64,000 nucleotides of DNA from Paenibacillus oryzisoli (GCF_001653565.1 NZ_LYPB01000092.1:32139-96138); one strand, 5' to 3'. Positions 27,804-37,048 are shown, counted from the first letter of the stretch. Notes: generated by a model not told the origin, from the sequence alone. Translations and numbers: made by a program.

Positions 27804-28980
27804 GATATCCCCCTTTCCGGTACACAAGAAATGCAAGCAGCGCAAAGCCGATTGCCATACAACCAGTAATCCATAGGTGATGACCTACTATCGCAGCTTC
27901 GCTCCCGAGCATGAGTTGAAACATGCTTTGCATCCCCCAATAGTTTAGTGTGAATAAACCGAGTTGCTTCAGAAACCCGTCTGGAAGTTGTGTAAAGCCC
28001 CCACTTAAGAACGTCATGACGAGAATAACCATCTGGAATGTTGTAGCGATTGTTTTATCAGACTTGGACAGAAGCATGATCACGGTAGCCAAGCTCATAG
28101 AAGCTATAATGATACATAAACATATGAGAAACAATGTGAATAGCTGAGAACCCCAATCGACACCATAGATAAGGTTTGTGGCTCCAATGATAACGATGAC
28201 TTGACCGATGGCTAGGAACATATTCCCGCTAATTTTGCCCAGTAACACTTGATAATCATGAACAGGCATGCTATTTAAGCGTGATAATGTGTGATTCTCC
28301 TTTTCACTCTGTAGACTGAAAGCAGTAATCATTCCCGAATATAATAAAAACATGACGAGAATCGATGCCGAATAGTATTGCATGGCGGTGTAGGTTTTAT
28401 TTGCAGTTGTTAAATGGCCTACATGCACCAATGAAGGTGTTCCAGATGCAGTTGGTGCAGTTAGGTCTCCGACTTGTTTTATAGGCTCCAAAGCAGTTGT
28501 ACGTGCCGTCATTTGCATGGCCTGAATCTGATTCACTTTGTCGAAGTATGTGCGAAACACCATTTGCGCTGTTAGATTTTGCAAAGAATCATAACCTTGA
28601 ATCATCTCCCACTGGGCTGCCTTCCCTTCCTGCACCAGCTGACTGAATTCACTCGGGATTATGACTGCAAATTCAGACTCTCTGTCGTTCAACCGTTTTA
28701 TAGCTTCTTCACGCGAGGCAACTGCATGTATAAGTACGTGCCGTTGCGTCTCTGCCGATTCCAGGAAACGCTGAAAACCTTCACGCAGGCCGCCAGTATC
28801 TGATTGGACAACATCAACCTTCACGGCATGTAGAACTTTATCTTCGACCTTAAATACACCTGAAAGTGCTGACCCTAGAATAAAAATAAGCAGCAATGGC
28901 ATTAAAAATTGAATCAACAGCACGTGGCGAGTCCGCAGCTTTCTGATGATTTCATACTTAGCAATGGTCCATATTGGCAT
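27796..28980 (-). CDS. ABC-2 type exporter permease (first subunit)
   Basis: 394 residues, same architecture as its downstream partner: one N-terminal helix (VLLIQFLMPLLLIFILGSALSG), an extracytoplasmic loop to about residue 185, then a cluster of helices including ILVMFLLYSGMITAFSLQSEKENHTL and a LPDGFLKQLGLFTLNYWGMQ segment. Start ATG after GGGGGAAATT, 12 nt after the ATPase gene. Together with 26643 and 28993 it forms a drug- or peptide-exporter-like cassette. Confidence 0.88.
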   Translation of the reverse strand: MPIWTIAKYEIIRKLRTRHVLLIQFLMPLLLIFILGSALSGVFKVEDKVLHAVKVDVVQSDTGGLREGFQRFLESAETQRHVLIHAVASREEAIKRLNDRESEFAVIIPSEFSQLVQEGKAAQWEMIQGYDSLQNLTAQMVFRTYFDKVNQIQAMQMTARTTALEPIKQVGDLTAPTASGTPSLVHVGHLTTANKTYTAMQYYSASILVMFLLYSGMITAFSLQSEKENHTLSRLNSMPVHDYQVLLGKISGNMFLAIGQVIVIIGATNLIYGVDWGSQLFTLFLICLCIIIASMSLATVIMLLSKSDKTIATTFQMVILVMTFLSGGFTQLPDGFLKQLGLFTLNYWGMQSMFQLMLGSEAAIVGHHLWITGCMAIGFALLAFLVYRKGGYHE

Positions 28981-28992
28981 GTGAATTTCCCC

Positions 28993-29928
28993 CTAATCTC
29001 GCAAGGTTCTTCCGGTCAAGGACAGGAACAAGGCCTCTAGATCAGGCTCCACCTGGGTGAGCGATTGAATCTTAACCTGATGTTTAGACAGGATAAAAAG
29101 AATGTCTTGCAAATAACTTTGTGACGCTTTTACGATCAGCTCGAGCGATTGTTCATTTACATTTAGCTGTTTAGTCAACGGATGTTCTCTCAACTCGTTC
29201 ACGGCTTGATCCGTCAGGTTTGTAGTTTGAAGCACAATTTTATTATCTTGCGAGACTTGATCACGCAGTTCTTCTTGTGTACCACAAGCGATGAGTCGAC
29301 CATGATCCATGATGCCAACTCTTGTTGAAATCGCCGAAACCTCTTCCATATAATGGGAGGTATAAATAATCGTTGAGCCCATGCGATTTAATTCTCTGAC
29401 GGATTCCAGAATATGATTACGTGATTGAGGATCGATCCCAACTGTGGGTTCATCCATAATAATGAGCTTCGGATGATGCATAATCGCACAAGCAATATTA
29501 AGCCTTCGCTTCATGCCGCCAGAAAATGAACTAGGTTTATCACTCGCACGGTCTAGGAGACCCACGAATGCTAAAGATTCCTCTACTCGCTCCTTAAGTA
29601 ACTTTCCTCTCAGCCCGTAAAGTTTAGCGAAGAAAGTAACGTTCTCCCGAGCTGTTAAGTTCTCGTATATCGCTAAATCTTGAGGAACAAGCCCCAAATT
29701 TCGTTTAATTTCCATTGGGAATTTAATAACCGATTTGCCACCTACCTGGATATCGCCTTGATCAATTTTCAGCAGACCGCTCAGCATGTTAATCGTGGTA
29801 CTCTTACCTGCTCCATTAGGTCCTAACAAGCCAAAAACTTCACCCTCCCGAATCGTCAAATTCAGATGGTCAACTGAAATACGATCATCATATTTCTTAA
29901 CTACTTGCTTCAATTGAACAAAGCTCAT
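28993..29928 (-). CDS. ABC exporter ATP-binding protein
   Basis: 311 residues. Walker A GLLGPNGAGKSTTINML, signature SFSGGMKRRLNIACAIMHH, Walker B LIIMDEPTVGID, then the switch His in IIYTSHYMEE. A C-terminal extension of about 85 residues (TDQAVNELREHP onward) is typical of DrrA/BcrA-type exporters. First gene of the three-gene operon, divergent from a histidine kinase and response regulator with a 190-nt shared upstream region, which suggests that the two-component system controls this exporter. Confidence 0.92.
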   Translation of the reverse strand: MSFVQLKQVVKKYDDRISVDHLNLTIREGEVFGLLGPNGAGKSTTINMLSGLLKIDQGDIQVGGKSVIKFPMEIKRNLGLVPQDLAIYENLTARENVTFFAKLYGLRGKLLKERVEESLAFVGLLDRASDKPSSFSGGMKRRLNIACAIMHHPKLIIMDEPTVGIDPQSRNHILESVRELNRMGSTIIYTSHYMEEVSAISTRVGIMDHGRLIACGTQEELRDQVSQDNKIVLQTTNLTDQAVNELREHPLTKQLNVNEQSLELIVKASQSYLQDILFILSKHQVKIQSLTQVEPDLEALFLSLTGRTLRD

Positions 29929-30021
29929 CTATTCTCTCCCTTTCTTCCCTGCACTGATTTGATTACTGTAATTGTACGTTATTGCGGGCAAACCGACAGG
30001 TAGAAGAAGTCATGTGGCAAG

Positions 30022-30035
30022 GTGACGAAAGTCAC
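30022..30035. promoter_or_regulatory. Operator-like dyad between exporter and two-component genes
   Basis: GTGAC-GAAA-GTCAC, a perfect 5-bp dyad in the divergent intergenic region. It is a candidate binding site for the NarL-type response regulator encoded at 31272. Confidence 0.45.
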
Positions 30036-30118
30036 GTTCTTTTTGTTAAGAAAATGGTTATCCAACGAAAAGGCGTATGATATACTTTCTTTACTAAGGT
30101 AAAGGATGCGGATTCCAT

Positions 30119-31255
30119 TTGAAAAACCAACTTATACTCACACGCTATCTTCTCATACTCGTACCTGCGATCGCTTCCATGTATTTGGAAACCTATCTTT
30201 CCAATGACACCTATGCCCTCTTCGTACTCCTGTTCATTGGACTGATCGAAATCAGGCGAACACGTTTTCCGAACACGAGTTGGATGCTCTTTCTTGAAAT
30301 AGGCAGTACAGGCTGGATGAGCTACCACTACGAGGGCGTTTGGTTTATTTCATTCTTCTCTACCTTACTGACTTATGTACCGCGGCTGAATCGGCAACAG
30401 CAATGGGGTGCACTTCTGTTCCAACTTATCGCCCTTAATTTCGCCTTACACCATCAACCAGCCCTGTATATCACCATCGCCAATGTCATGTTTACCACTT
30501 TAGCTATCCTTTCTTTCCATCTTCAGCATATGAAAAAAAATAAAGATGAAGTCGAGCTGCTCTATGATCATCTCCGAAAGCAGCACTATGCATTAGATGA
30601 GGATCGCCTGCAATTGATGGATTATGCCCGCAAAGTCGAAAATATTGCCCAAACGGAAGAACGCAATCGCATTTCACATGATCTGCACGACGATTTAGGC
30701 CATAAGTTAATCCGACTCAAGATGATGATGGAAGCCGCACTTACCATCCTTCCCTCTCAACCAAGCAAAGGTACCGAAATGCTTCGTTCTGTTCGCGATC
30801 AACTCGGAGAAAGCATGGAACTTCTTCGTTCTACTGTCCGCCGGTTGAAGCCGAATGAGCACTCGCTGCAAAGTTATTCCTTGGGTACATTAATTGCCGG
30901 ACTAACGCGAGAGAATGCCATTGACATTACGCTTGATATTCAGGGAATGCCCTATGAGTTGTATCCTAGCCTTGAATTCATTCTTTACCGAAATGCGCAA
31001 GAAGCGATCTCTAATGCGATTCGTCATGGCGCTGCAACTTACGTTGGGATCACGTTGCAGTACGATGCCAATCAAGTGACTATGGGAGTCTCCAATAATG
31101 GCACAACGCAATTTAATCCTACGGTCAAAGGGGTAGGATTATCTGGCATGGAAGAACGACTGAAAGTGATTGGCGGGCAGCTGTTTATTTCGAATGAAGA
31201 GAAGTTCACCGTAACGACGGTATTGCCAGCTTTTCGGAACACTGAAACGAAGTAA
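30119..31255 (+). CDS. NarL-type sensor histidine kinase
   Basis: 378 residues. The first 130 are hydrophobic with about five membrane helices and almost no extracellular loops, the intramembrane-sensing style. Then a HisKA_3 dimerisation domain with the phospho-His in ERNRISHDLHDDLGHKLIRLK, and an HATPase_c domain with YRNAQEAISNAIRHG and GVGLSGMEERL. Start is TTG 30119 after AAAGGATG. The response regulator follows 16 nt later, and an ABC exporter is divergent. Cues may be cell-envelope stress (inference). Confidence 0.9.
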   Translation: MKNQLILTRYLLILVPAIASMYLETYLSNDTYALFVLLFIGLIEIRRTRFPNTSWMLFLEIGSTGWMSYHYEGVWFISFFSTLLTYVPRLNRQQQWGALLFQLIALNFALHHQPALYITIANVMFTTLAILSFHLQHMKKNKDEVELLYDHLRKQHYALDEDRLQLMDYARKVENIAQTEERNRISHDLHDDLGHKLIRLKMMMEAALTILPSQPSKGTEMLRSVRDQLGESMELLRSTVRRLKPNEHSLQSYSLGTLIAGLTRENAIDITLDIQGMPYELYPSLEFILYRNAQEAISNAIRHGAATYVGITLQYDANQVTMGVSNNGTTQFNPTVKGVGLSGMEERLKVIGGQLFISNEEKFTVTTVLPAFRNTETK

Positions 31256-31271
31256 AGGGGGGGTTCTGTTA

Positions 31272-31925
31272 ATGATTCACGTACTCATAGCTGACGACGA
31301 TCCATTTATTCGCGAAAGCTTACAATTAATAATTGGGCTCGATCCTGAAATCACGGTTGTTGGCACTTGCACGAATGGAAATGAAGCTCTCACAACGATC
31401 CAAAATGGGACAGAAGCAGATGTCGTTCTAATGGATATCCGAATGCCTATCTGTGATGGTGTGCAGGGCACTAAACTCATCAAGGAAGCGTACCCGCATA
31501 TCGCGATCCTCATTCTGACTACCTTCGATGATGATGCTTATATCATTCAAGCGTTACGCAATGGTGCCAGCGGCTATTTGTTAAAAAATATTTCCCCCGA
31601 TCATATCATTCAAGGCATTAAGACGGTGAAGCAAGGAAATTTGCTTATTCATCCCGATATCGCCAAGAAATTAACGAGTTTCATTCAAGCAAGCCCGTCC
31701 AAGTCAGATGCGTCAAGCACATCACTAGATGGTTATGGTTTGACTGCGAGTGAGCAGACGATTATTACACTAATCTCAGATGGCCTTTCAAATAAAGAAA
31801 TCGCCCAGGAGCTATTCCTGAGCGAAGGTACGGTGAAGAACTATGTAACTGAAATTTTGAGTAAATTGAATCTCCGTGACCGCACGCAAATAGCTATTTT
31901 CTACCTAAAAAGGACCCAAAATTAA
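31272..31925 (+). CDS. NarL/FixJ-family response regulator
   Basis: 217 residues. Receiver domain with the acidic pair ADDDPFIRESL, phospho-Asp in VLMDIRMPICDG, and Lys in GYLLKNISPDH. A LuxR-type helix-turn-helix follows: LTASEQTIITLISDGLSNKEIAQEL and SEGTVKNYVTEILSKLN. Ribosome binding site AAGGGGGGG. Partner of the kinase upstream; the likely target is the divergent exporter operon. Its stop is only 3 nt from the convergent gene at 31929. Confidence 0.93.
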   Translation: MIHVLIADDDPFIRESLQLIIGLDPEITVVGTCTNGNEALTTIQNGTEADVVLMDIRMPICDGVQGTKLIKEAYPHIAILILTTFDDDAYIIQALRNGASGYLLKNISPDHIIQGIKTVKQGNLLIHPDIAKKLTSFIQASPSKSDASSTSLDGYGLTASEQTIITLISDGLSNKEIAQELFLSEGTVKNYVTEILSKLNLRDRTQIAIFYLKRTQN

Positions 31926-31928
31926 AGC

Positions 31929-32786
31929 TTATTTGACGACTTTACCTGCCTCTATGTCTTCAACCGATGTACTTGCGACTAAATAATCCGAAATTTCATT
32001 GCTATAGTTCGTAAAAGGCGTTAACTTAATCGTCGTTTTGAAGAAATGGCCATTATTATTCAACAAGTAGACATAGGTGTTTTCTTCAGATAACTTATCA
32101 ATAATGACCGGATTCCAAGAGTAACTAACTTTATCTACGACGAAATAACGGTATGATTCAACATAGCTTTTCAGCGCCTTTAATTTCAGTGGATCCGTCT
32201 CACCTGACACAACTAGGTTCTCAAACCTTGAATAGGATATTTGTGGGGGCACGTTCCCCCATACATTTTTTAGTTCGGCTTCACTTACATATATTTGGCC
32301 CGTAAATTTTTCTTTGGCCTTGCGTAAACCATCCGTCCGAATTCCCATTCGTTCGATATCACTTAGCCGATAATACGTTTGATCTGTGTTATTCATTAAG
32401 ACAGAGTAGGTTGCTCCCTGGTAATCCATATATTGTGCAAAGGGATACTGCAGGATAATCTCTGTATAATTCGCTTCGTTCCCTTCTGTCGGTTGATTGG
32501 AATTTACGCGTGGAACGACATAGATCGTTTTGGTACTTTCCTCCCAATTCACGACTGCGCCTAGATGACCAGCCAACTCCTTAACAGGCAAATAACTTGA
32601 ATTATTATAAATTAAAGGCGGATTCGCTAGTTGAACAGCTTGACCATTTACGACAACCTTATAATCACTTCTGAGATACGCATCAACACGTTGAAGTACA
32701 TCTTGTGCATAAACACCTGCACCAAAGCAAGTACCCATCAGCGTTCCGACGATTGTAACTTTGGACCATTTCGGCATCTTCTTCAT
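31929..32786 (-). CDS. Secreted protein with copper-amine-oxidase-like stalk domain
   Basis: 285 residues. Signal peptide (KVTIVGTLMGTCFGAGVYAQ), then a stalk domain of about 60 residues, DYKVVVNGQAVQLANPPLIY through LPVKELAGHLGAVVNWEES and KTIYVV. The rest (about 110-285) has no recognised fold and contains a WNPVIIDKLSEENTYVYLLN stretch. Such stalk domains are abundant in Paenibacillus surface proteins and are not oxidases. A second stalk protein is at 42236. Ribosome binding site AGGAGGAATTG. Confidence 0.82.
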   Translation of the reverse strand: MKKMPKWSKVTIVGTLMGTCFGAGVYAQDVLQRVDAYLRSDYKVVVNGQAVQLANPPLIYNNSSYLPVKELAGHLGAVVNWEESTKTIYVVPRVNSNQPTEGNEANYTEIILQYPFAQYMDYQGATYSVLMNNTDQTYYRLSDIERMGIRTDGLRKAKEKFTGQIYVSEAELKNVWGNVPPQISYSRFENLVVSGETDPLKLKALKSYVESYRYFVVDKVSYSWNPVIIDKLSEENTYVYLLNNNGHFFKTTIKLTPFTNYSNEISDYLVASTSVEDIEAGKVVK

Positions 32787-32823
32787 TTCAATTCCTCCTG
32801 TACCTTTCCTCGCTTGTTACTTT

Positions 32824-32878
32824 AACTCATTCGACAACTCATTCGACAGCTACCTTAATTTACCTCCTTGTTTCGACA
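32824..32878. repeat. TTCGACA repeats in an intergenic region
   Basis: A perfect 12-bp tandem repeat AACTCATTCGAC at 32824-32835 and 32836-32847, plus TTCGACA again at 32872-32878, upstream of both divergent genes. TTCGACA thus occurs three times within 49 bp. Meaning unknown. Confidence 0.5.
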
Positions 32879-32991
32879 AAATCGAACTTTAAGCCTATAC
32901 GGTATCGTCGAAGAAAATGCGTTTCATTGCGAGATATTGAAAATTACTTTAGAATAGTTGAAAAATAGGATTGAAATGAGGACCTTATACC

Positions 32992-33630
32992 ATGAGTTTT
33001 ACTGGATTTACACAACATGATTTCGATACCTTCACGATAGAAGGATTAGATGGACGTATGGCCGCCATTCGCGAGCGAATTCAGCCGAAATTTAAAGCGC
33101 TTGGCGATGTGTTAACAACCGAATTATCTGTGAAGTCTGGAACCGAAATGTTTCTACATATCGCTCAACATTTACGTCGTAAAATCAACCCGCCCGTCGA
33201 TACTTGGATGGCTATCTGTCCAAACAAACGCGGCTACAAGCAAGTGCCTCATTTCCAGGTTGGTCTATTCGATGATCGTGTTTTCATCTGGCTTGCCCTC
33301 ATTTATGAACTGCCGAACAAAAGCAACATCGCAACCACCTATTTGAGCCACTTGAAGCAGATTCAAGCCGAAATCCCAACCGACTTCCAAATTTCCTTTG
33401 ATCATATGAAAAAAGATACAATTCCCGTGTCTCAGCTTGACACTACAGGCTGGAACGAAGCTCTATCTCGCTTCCGCGATGTCAAAAAAGCAGAACTGCT
33501 CATCGGTAGAAACCTCCGTTTCGATGACCCTGTGTTAGCAAATCCCGCTCAATTGGAGCAATTAATCGCACAAACTTTCGAGAAGCTGCTTCCGTTGTAC
33601 AAACTCGCAGTCGATACACCATCGCTCTAA
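32992..33630 (+). CDS. DUF1054 family protein (YktB-like)
   Basis: 212 residues, the usual length of the YktB/UPF0637 family. Begins FTGFTQHDFDTFTIEGLDGRM and has VDTWMAICPNKRGYKQVPHFQVGLF and WLALIYELPNKSNIA, which are family signatures. The function is not known. No signal or membrane segment, so cytoplasmic. ATG after GAGGACC. Confidence 0.9.
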   Translation: MSFTGFTQHDFDTFTIEGLDGRMAAIRERIQPKFKALGDVLTTELSVKSGTEMFLHIAQHLRRKINPPVDTWMAICPNKRGYKQVPHFQVGLFDDRVFIWLALIYELPNKSNIATTYLSHLKQIQAEIPTDFQISFDHMKKDTIPVSQLDTTGWNEALSRFRDVKKAELLIGRNLRFDDPVLANPAQLEQLIAQTFEKLLPLYKLAVDTPSL

Positions 33631-33741
33631 TTTCATCAAAAATTTATGATAAATTAAGGTTATTTTCAACTAAAACTAGGCTTTCCTGCGCAGACTAAAT
33701 CCTGTAATTCCCAATACACAGGAAAGGAGGCCTCGAAACCC

Positions 33742-34428
33742 TTGGAAACAACAAACATACGGAAACTGCTCATCAGCTCTATCGCCCTCACCTGTATCTT
33801 AGGAGGGAGCCTAGCCGCTGTCGCAGTTGCGCAAACGCCTGATGCTGAAGATCAGCCAACAGTTACATGGCAACAGGCCGATGAAGCAGGACAAAGCGGA
33901 CACCATAAACGTAAATGGCCGATTATTGAAGAATCCGCTACGATTATCGGTGTCGATAAAGAAGTTCTCTTCAAATCCCTGAAGAGCGGGAAAAGCATTG
34001 TAGAGGTCGCCGCTGAAAAAGGCATCTCCGAAGCTGATCTAACTGCAAAGCTGCAGCAATTACGGACGACGAAGATTGAAACCGCTGTGAAAGATGGCAA
34101 GCTGACTGCCGATCAAGGCGATCATATGAAGCAAAAGCTTGGCGAGCATCTAAAGTTCATTCTCAATGAGAAAAACTTGCTGGCTCACCATCCGGGTCAT
34201 GGCAAGCATAAATTCGGCTTAAAGCCGGACACCGACAAGCTAGCAAAATCGCTTGGCATGAGTAAAGAAGAACTTCGTACGCAGTTGCATGCAGGGAAGT
34301 CATTGACCGAAATCGCCCAAGCAAAGGGTATCTCCAAAGAGAAGCTAGTGGTATCAATTAAAGATCAATTAACACCTTCCATTGAGAAGTGGGTTGATCA
34401 CAAAATGGAACCAAAGGCGAAGAAGTAA
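33742..34428 (+). CDS. Secreted protein with two related repeats
   Basis: 228 residues. Signal peptide (LLISSIALTCILGGSLAAVAVA) then two similar blocks: IIGVDKEVLFKSLKSGKSIVEVAAEKGIS (about residues 70-100) and SLGMSKEELRTQLHAGKSLTEIAQAKGIS (about 172-200), each followed by a basic amphipathic helix. The repeats resemble the SLxExAxxKGxS units found in several Bacillales secreted proteins of unknown role. TTG start after AAAGGAGG. Lys/His-rich (HHKRKWP, HHPGHGKHKF). Confidence 0.8.
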   Translation: METTNIRKLLISSIALTCILGGSLAAVAVAQTPDAEDQPTVTWQQADEAGQSGHHKRKWPIIEESATIIGVDKEVLFKSLKSGKSIVEVAAEKGISEADLTAKLQQLRTTKIETAVKDGKLTADQGDHMKQKLGEHLKFILNEKNLLAHHPGHGKHKFGLKPDTDKLAKSLGMSKEELRTQLHAGKSLTEIAQAKGISKEKLVVSIKDQLTPSIEKWVDHKMEPKAKK

Positions 34429-34444
34429 CTATTTGTGTCAAATG

Positions 34445-34469
34445 GAGGCATTCTGTGGAATGCCTCTTT
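34445..34469 (+). terminator. Terminator of the secreted repeat protein gene
   Basis: GAGGCATTC, 4-nt loop, GAATGCCTC, TTT. Confidence 0.75.
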
Positions 34470-34492
34470 GCTATGCGGTTTATTTCAATAAA

Positions 34493-34506
34493 TGAGTGAT
34501 TACTCA
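34493..34506. promoter_or_regulatory. TetR-type operator, copy 1
   Basis: TGAGT-GATT-ACTCA. It lies directly upstream of the likely -35 box (TTTTCA, 34508) of the ABC operon. An identical copy lies 61 bp downstream. Confidence 0.75.
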
Positions 34507-34507
34507 C

Positions 34508-34536
34508 TTTTCAATGGCATAAATTTATCGTATGAT
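34508..34536 (+). promoter_or_regulatory. Promoter of the TetR-controlled ABC operon
   Basis: TTTTCA (34508-34513), 17-nt spacer, TATGAT (34531-34536), bracketed by the two operator copies. Confidence 0.55.
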
Positions 34537-34553
34537 GAGTTTATATTCGAAAA

Positions 34554-34567
34554 TGAGTGATTACTCA
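34554..34567. promoter_or_regulatory. TetR-type operator, copy 2
   Basis: Same TGAGT-GATT-ACTCA sequence, about 30 nt upstream of the ATPase ATG and just downstream of the predicted transcript start, where bound repressor would block RNA polymerase. Confidence 0.75.
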
Positions 34568-34596
34568 CTCTTATTTTACTGAAAGAGGTGCAGAAC

Positions 34597-35325
34597 ATGA
34601 CGTCCCCCACATCTATACAAGTGCAAGGAGTCAGTAAACAATTTGGTGAGAAAACGGTTCTGAAGAACATCACACTCGCCGTTCCGCGTGCGCAAATTTT
34701 TGGACTGCTCGGCCCTTCAGGTTCGGGTAAAACGACACTTGTCCGCATGATCGCAGGCATTGATGCCCCCACATCCGGTCAGGTGACAGTTCTTGGCCAG
34801 AAGATGCCACAGCTAGCCATGCTCTCCCAAATCGGCTACATGGCGCAATCAGATGCCTTATATACGGAGTTGACAGCGCTGGAAAACCTTGCATTCTTCG
34901 CAGCCTTATACGGCCTCAAGGGAGCCAAATGCAAGCAGCGCATTCAGGCTGTCATGGAGCTCGTAAATTTGAGCGATCATATCAAGAAGCAAGTCAGCAA
35001 CTACTCAGGAGGCATGAAACGACGCCTATCCCTTGCTATTTCCCTGCTTCATGAACCAAGTATCCTCATACTTGATGAACCTACTGTAGGGATTGACCCT
35101 GTTCTGCGTAAATCGATTTGGCAGGAGCTTACGAATCTGAGTCTGAACGGAACGACGATTTTGCTAACCACACATGTCATGGATGAAGCCGACAAATGTC
35201 ATCAACTTGGCATGATTCGAGACGGCAGTCTCACCGCTATAGGCACACCTGAGGAATTGAAACAGGCTACCTCTGCCTCCACGATTGAAGAAGCATTCTT
35301 AGTTTATGGAGGTGCTCACGCATGA
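34597..35325 (+). CDS. ABC exporter ATP-binding protein (TetR-controlled)
   Basis: 242 residues from the ATG at 34597 (GAAAGAGG upstream; a GTG start three codons earlier is less likely). Walker A GLLGPSGSGKTTLVRMI, signature NYSGGMKRRLSLAISLL, Walker B ILILDEPTVGID, His in LLTTHVMDEADK. DrrA/YhaQ-like drug exporter type. First gene of an operon with a permease and a TetR regulator; overlaps the permease by 4 bp. Confidence 0.93.
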   Translation: MTSPTSIQVQGVSKQFGEKTVLKNITLAVPRAQIFGLLGPSGSGKTTLVRMIAGIDAPTSGQVTVLGQKMPQLAMLSQIGYMAQSDALYTELTALENLAFFAALYGLKGAKCKQRIQAVMELVNLSDHIKKQVSNYSGGMKRRLSLAISLLHEPSILILDEPTVGIDPVLRKSIWQELTNLSLNGTTILLTTHVMDEADKCHQLGMIRDGSLTAIGTPEELKQATSASTIEEAFLVYGGAHA

Positions 35326-36353
35326 GAATTCAAGCTATTGTCATCCGCATTCTTCGCCAATTCTTCCATGATAAAAGAACGCTCATGATGATGCTTGTAG
35401 CACCAATGCTCATCTTATTCATGATGTCATTAGTATTCAATGGCAACACCTACGTGCCTAAGCTTGGCGCCGTGAATGTCCCTGCCCCTCTTATACAGAA
35501 ACTGCAGGATTTGAACGCGGAAGTTACCGTATACACAGCGGAAGAAGCGCAGACAGAACTGAGCAATGTTCACTTGGATGCTGTTCTCGTCATGAATGGC
35601 ACAACGCCACAGTTAACCCTGGAAGGGAGCGATCCTAGCAAGAACAGAGCTGTACTCTTTCTGTTGCAAAAGGCGTTGCAGAGCGCAGCCCCGAGCGGCA
35701 CTTCAGCAGCACTCGCACCGACGATCACGTACCTACACGGTGGGGCTGATATGGCCGCTTTTGATAATTTCGGACCCGTATTAATTGGATTTTTCGTCTT
35801 CTTTTTCGTTTTCCTTTTATCCGGCGTATCCTTCTTGAGAGAGCGAACAGGGGGTACCTTGGAACGACTGCTCGCTACACCATTACGTCGATGGGAGATT
35901 GTTGTCGGGTACATCCTCGGGTTTGGGATCTTCACTACCTTGCAAGCTACACTAATTGCTTGGTTTGCAACGAGCGTCCTCGGCCTAATGCTGGTAGGTT
36001 CGTTCTGGTATGTACTCTTGATCACGCTACTATTGGCTCTCTCTGCGCTCTCCTTAGGCACACTGATTTCTGCATTTGCGAACAACGAATTTCAAATGAT
36101 TCAGTTTATTCCGCTCATCATTGTGCCACAAGTTTTCTTCTCCGGCTTGTTCAGTTTAGACACGATGTCTGTTTACCTACGTTGGATTGGTCATGCGATG
36201 CCGCTCTATTACGGCGCTGACGCTCTGCGGAATATTATGATTCGCGGTGCAGGATGGGATCGCATCTGGCTAGATGTGCTTGTTCTTGCCTCTTTTACGC
36301 TCGTCTTCATGATCTTGAATATTGTGGCATTAAAGAAGCATCGTAAGATATAA
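35322..36353 (+). CDS. ABC-2 type exporter permease (TetR-controlled)
   Basis: 343 residues. One N-terminal helix (LMMMLVAPMLILFMMSLVF), an extracytoplasmic domain up to about residue 145, then six helices including VLIGFFVFFFVFLLSGVSFLRERTGGTLERL, the ABC-2 signature loop LLATPLRRWEIVVGY, and MPLYYGADALRNIMI. Partner of the ATPase upstream. Likely exports a drug or lipid; substrate unknown. Confidence 0.92.
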   Translation: MRIQAIVIRILRQFFHDKRTLMMMLVAPMLILFMMSLVFNGNTYVPKLGAVNVPAPLIQKLQDLNAEVTVYTAEEAQTELSNVHLDAVLVMNGTTPQLTLEGSDPSKNRAVLFLLQKALQSAAPSGTSAALAPTITYLHGGADMAAFDNFGPVLIGFFVFFFVFLLSGVSFLRERTGGTLERLLATPLRRWEIVVGYILGFGIFTTLQATLIAWFATSVLGLMLVGSFWYVLLITLLLALSALSLGTLISAFANNEFQMIQFIPLIIVPQVFFSGLFSLDTMSVYLRWIGHAMPLYYGADALRNIMIRGAGWDRIWLDVLVLASFTLVFMILNIVALKKHRKI

Positions 36354-36391
36354 TGAATGGATGTTTATGAAGAAATAACGAGGTGAATGCA

Positions 36392-37048
36392 ATGTCCGAT
36401 ATCGAGCCATGGTTAACTGAACTACTGCGTCTGAACGACGAAGAAGAGAAAATGACCGATAAACAGATTAAGATTGTTCAAGCGGCTGTGGAGATTTTCT
36501 CTGAGAAAGGTTTTGCAGGCTCCTCTACAAGCGAGATCGCTCAGAAAGCTGGCGTTGCAGAAGGCACAATTTTTCGCCATTACAAAACAAAAAAAGAGCT
36601 GCTTCTCTCGATCGTAACCCCGATGATGACCAAGCTCATTGCGCCATTCGCGGTTAAAGATTTCACGAAAGTTTTGGAAGCTGACTATCCCACTGTGGAG
36701 CAATTCCTACGCGCCATTACCGTGAATCGCTTAGAATTTGCTCGCAAGCATTTTCCAATCATCAAAATCTTCATGCACGAAATCCCGTTCCATAACGAGC
36801 TTCGTGAACAATTTAAAGAAACGGTAGCCGTATTGGTTCTAGAAAAAGCTTATAAAGCAATTCGCCACTTTCAGAAGCAAGGTCAGCTCATTGAGCTGCC
36901 TGAACCCACTGCGATGCGGTTGATCGTCTCCACAATAATGGGGTTTCTCATTACTCGCTTTCTTCTAGTACCTGATTCGGAGTGGGATGAAGAGAAAGAA
37001 ATCGACTATACGATTAAGTTCATTTTGTACGGCCTCTCCCCGCGCTAA
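36392..37048 (+). CDS. TetR/AcrR-family regulator
   Basis: 218 residues from the ATG at 36392. The helix-turn-helix is at residues 25-70: QIKIVQAAVEIFSEKGFAGSSTSEIAQKAGVAEGTIFRHYKTKKELL. A variable helical ligand domain follows. Third gene of the exporter operon, so it probably represses its own operon through the two TGAGT-N4-ACTCA operators upstream. GAGGTG precedes the start; an in-frame GTG lies three codons upstream. Confidence 0.92.
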   Translation: MSDIEPWLTELLRLNDEEEKMTDKQIKIVQAAVEIFSEKGFAGSSTSEIAQKAGVAEGTIFRHYKTKKELLLSIVTPMMTKLIAPFAVKDFTKVLEADYPTVEQFLRAITVNRLEFARKHFPIIKIFMHEIPFHNELREQFKETVAVLVLEKAYKAIRHFQKQGQLIELPEPTAMRLIVSTIMGFLITRFLLVPDSEWDEEKEIDYTIKFILYGLSPR

